Assembly (NCBI GenBank): GCA_964508055.1
Contig: CAZDRI010000048.1
Coordinates: 1-5,709, forward strand
Length of the DNA: 5,709 nucleotides
DNA from: CAZDRI01 sp964508055
GTDB taxonomy: Bacteria; Pseudomonadota; Gammaproteobacteria; PS1; Pseudothioglobaceae
Direction: 5' to 3'
This document shows positions 5,650 to 5,709 of this stretch, in pieces. Under the pieces are notes generated by a model that had not been told where the DNA came from, did not search any database, and saw nothing but the letters and a program-made list of their open reading frames with translations. Within the stretch, counting starts at the first letter, position 1. Each line of letters starts with the position of its first letter. The position numbers and the translations under genes were made by a program.

Positions 5650-5709
5650 ATGTTTAAAAGACCTATAAAGTTATTATCTAAAATAATAATATTTTTTATA
5701 ATATTATTA
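5650..5709 (+). CDS. Start of an unidentified gene, cut by the window edge; probable signal peptide or membrane anchor
   Basis: From the ATG at 5650 the frame is open for 20 codons to the last base of the window. It begins MFKRPIKLLSK and continues with nine Ile, Phe and Leu residues, a basic N-region followed by a hydrophobic core typical of a secretion signal or membrane anchor. It is divergent from metF. No clear Shine-Dalgarno is seen, though the upstream bases are purine-rich (AAAGAAAAAGAAA, 5625-5637). Codons made only of A and T easily give Ile/Phe/Leu by chance in such DNA, so the gene is plausible but not proven. I cannot name the product. Confidence 0.4.
   Translation, partial: MFKRPIKLLSKIIIFFIILL

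Noticed and set aside
5402..5709. MetJ box or S-adenosylmethionine riboswitch upstream of metF
   Set aside because: No AGACGTCT-like tandem is present. With a predicted leader of only about 20 bases there is no room for a riboswitch.

Overview
This window is AT-rich. It holds four complete protein genes, all on the minus strand, plus the first codons of a probable fifth gene leaving the right edge on the plus strand. The protein sequences look gammaproteobacterial: a full-length proteobacterial-type glutamate-cysteine ligase and an E. coli-like MetF. A membrane multiheme redox module, very low GC in the housekeeping genes and a decayed recombinase fragment together suggest an AT-rich sulfur-oxidising lineage, such as the SUP05/Thioglobus and clam- or mussel-symbiont group. 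That placement is inference and is not shown by any marker gene here.

Layout, read from right to left (the direction of transcription). Positions 5402-5709 are a divergent intergenic region with an extended -10 promoter for metF, a weak promoter candidate in the other direction, a 9-bp inverted repeat (5592-5621), and a truncated plus-strand gene starting at 5650 with a hydrophobic N-terminus. metF (4554-5369) and gshA (3007-4557) overlap by 4 bp (ATGA) and form a small thiol and one-carbon operon: MetF supplies methyl-tetrahydrofolate for methionine synthesis, and GshA commits cysteine to glutathione. Positions 2654-3006 are a gene-free, hairpin-rich stretch. It contains a probable transcript end for gshA and the leader of the next operon, where one segment can pair with either of two partners. 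An octaheme c-type cytochrome of the octaheme tetrathionate reductase (OTR) family (974-2653) and a four-helix cytochrome b (318-971) follow, separated by 2 bp and clearly co-translated. Positions 1-317 hold no intact gene, but carry a decayed N-terminal fragment of a tyrosine recombinase resembling integron integrases.

How the genes work together: the cytochrome b probably exchanges electrons between the quinone pool and the octaheme protein. The octaheme protein has both a signal peptide and a C-terminal membrane helix, so it should sit on the periplasmic face. Its physiological substrate (tetrathionate, another sulfur compound, or nitrite/hydroxylamine) cannot be read from the sequence. 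This pair is the most interesting content of the window: a membrane-tethered OTR with its own quinone-linked partner. It is noticeably less AT-rich than metF-gshA and has a recombinase fossil downstream, which fits acquisition by horizontal transfer.
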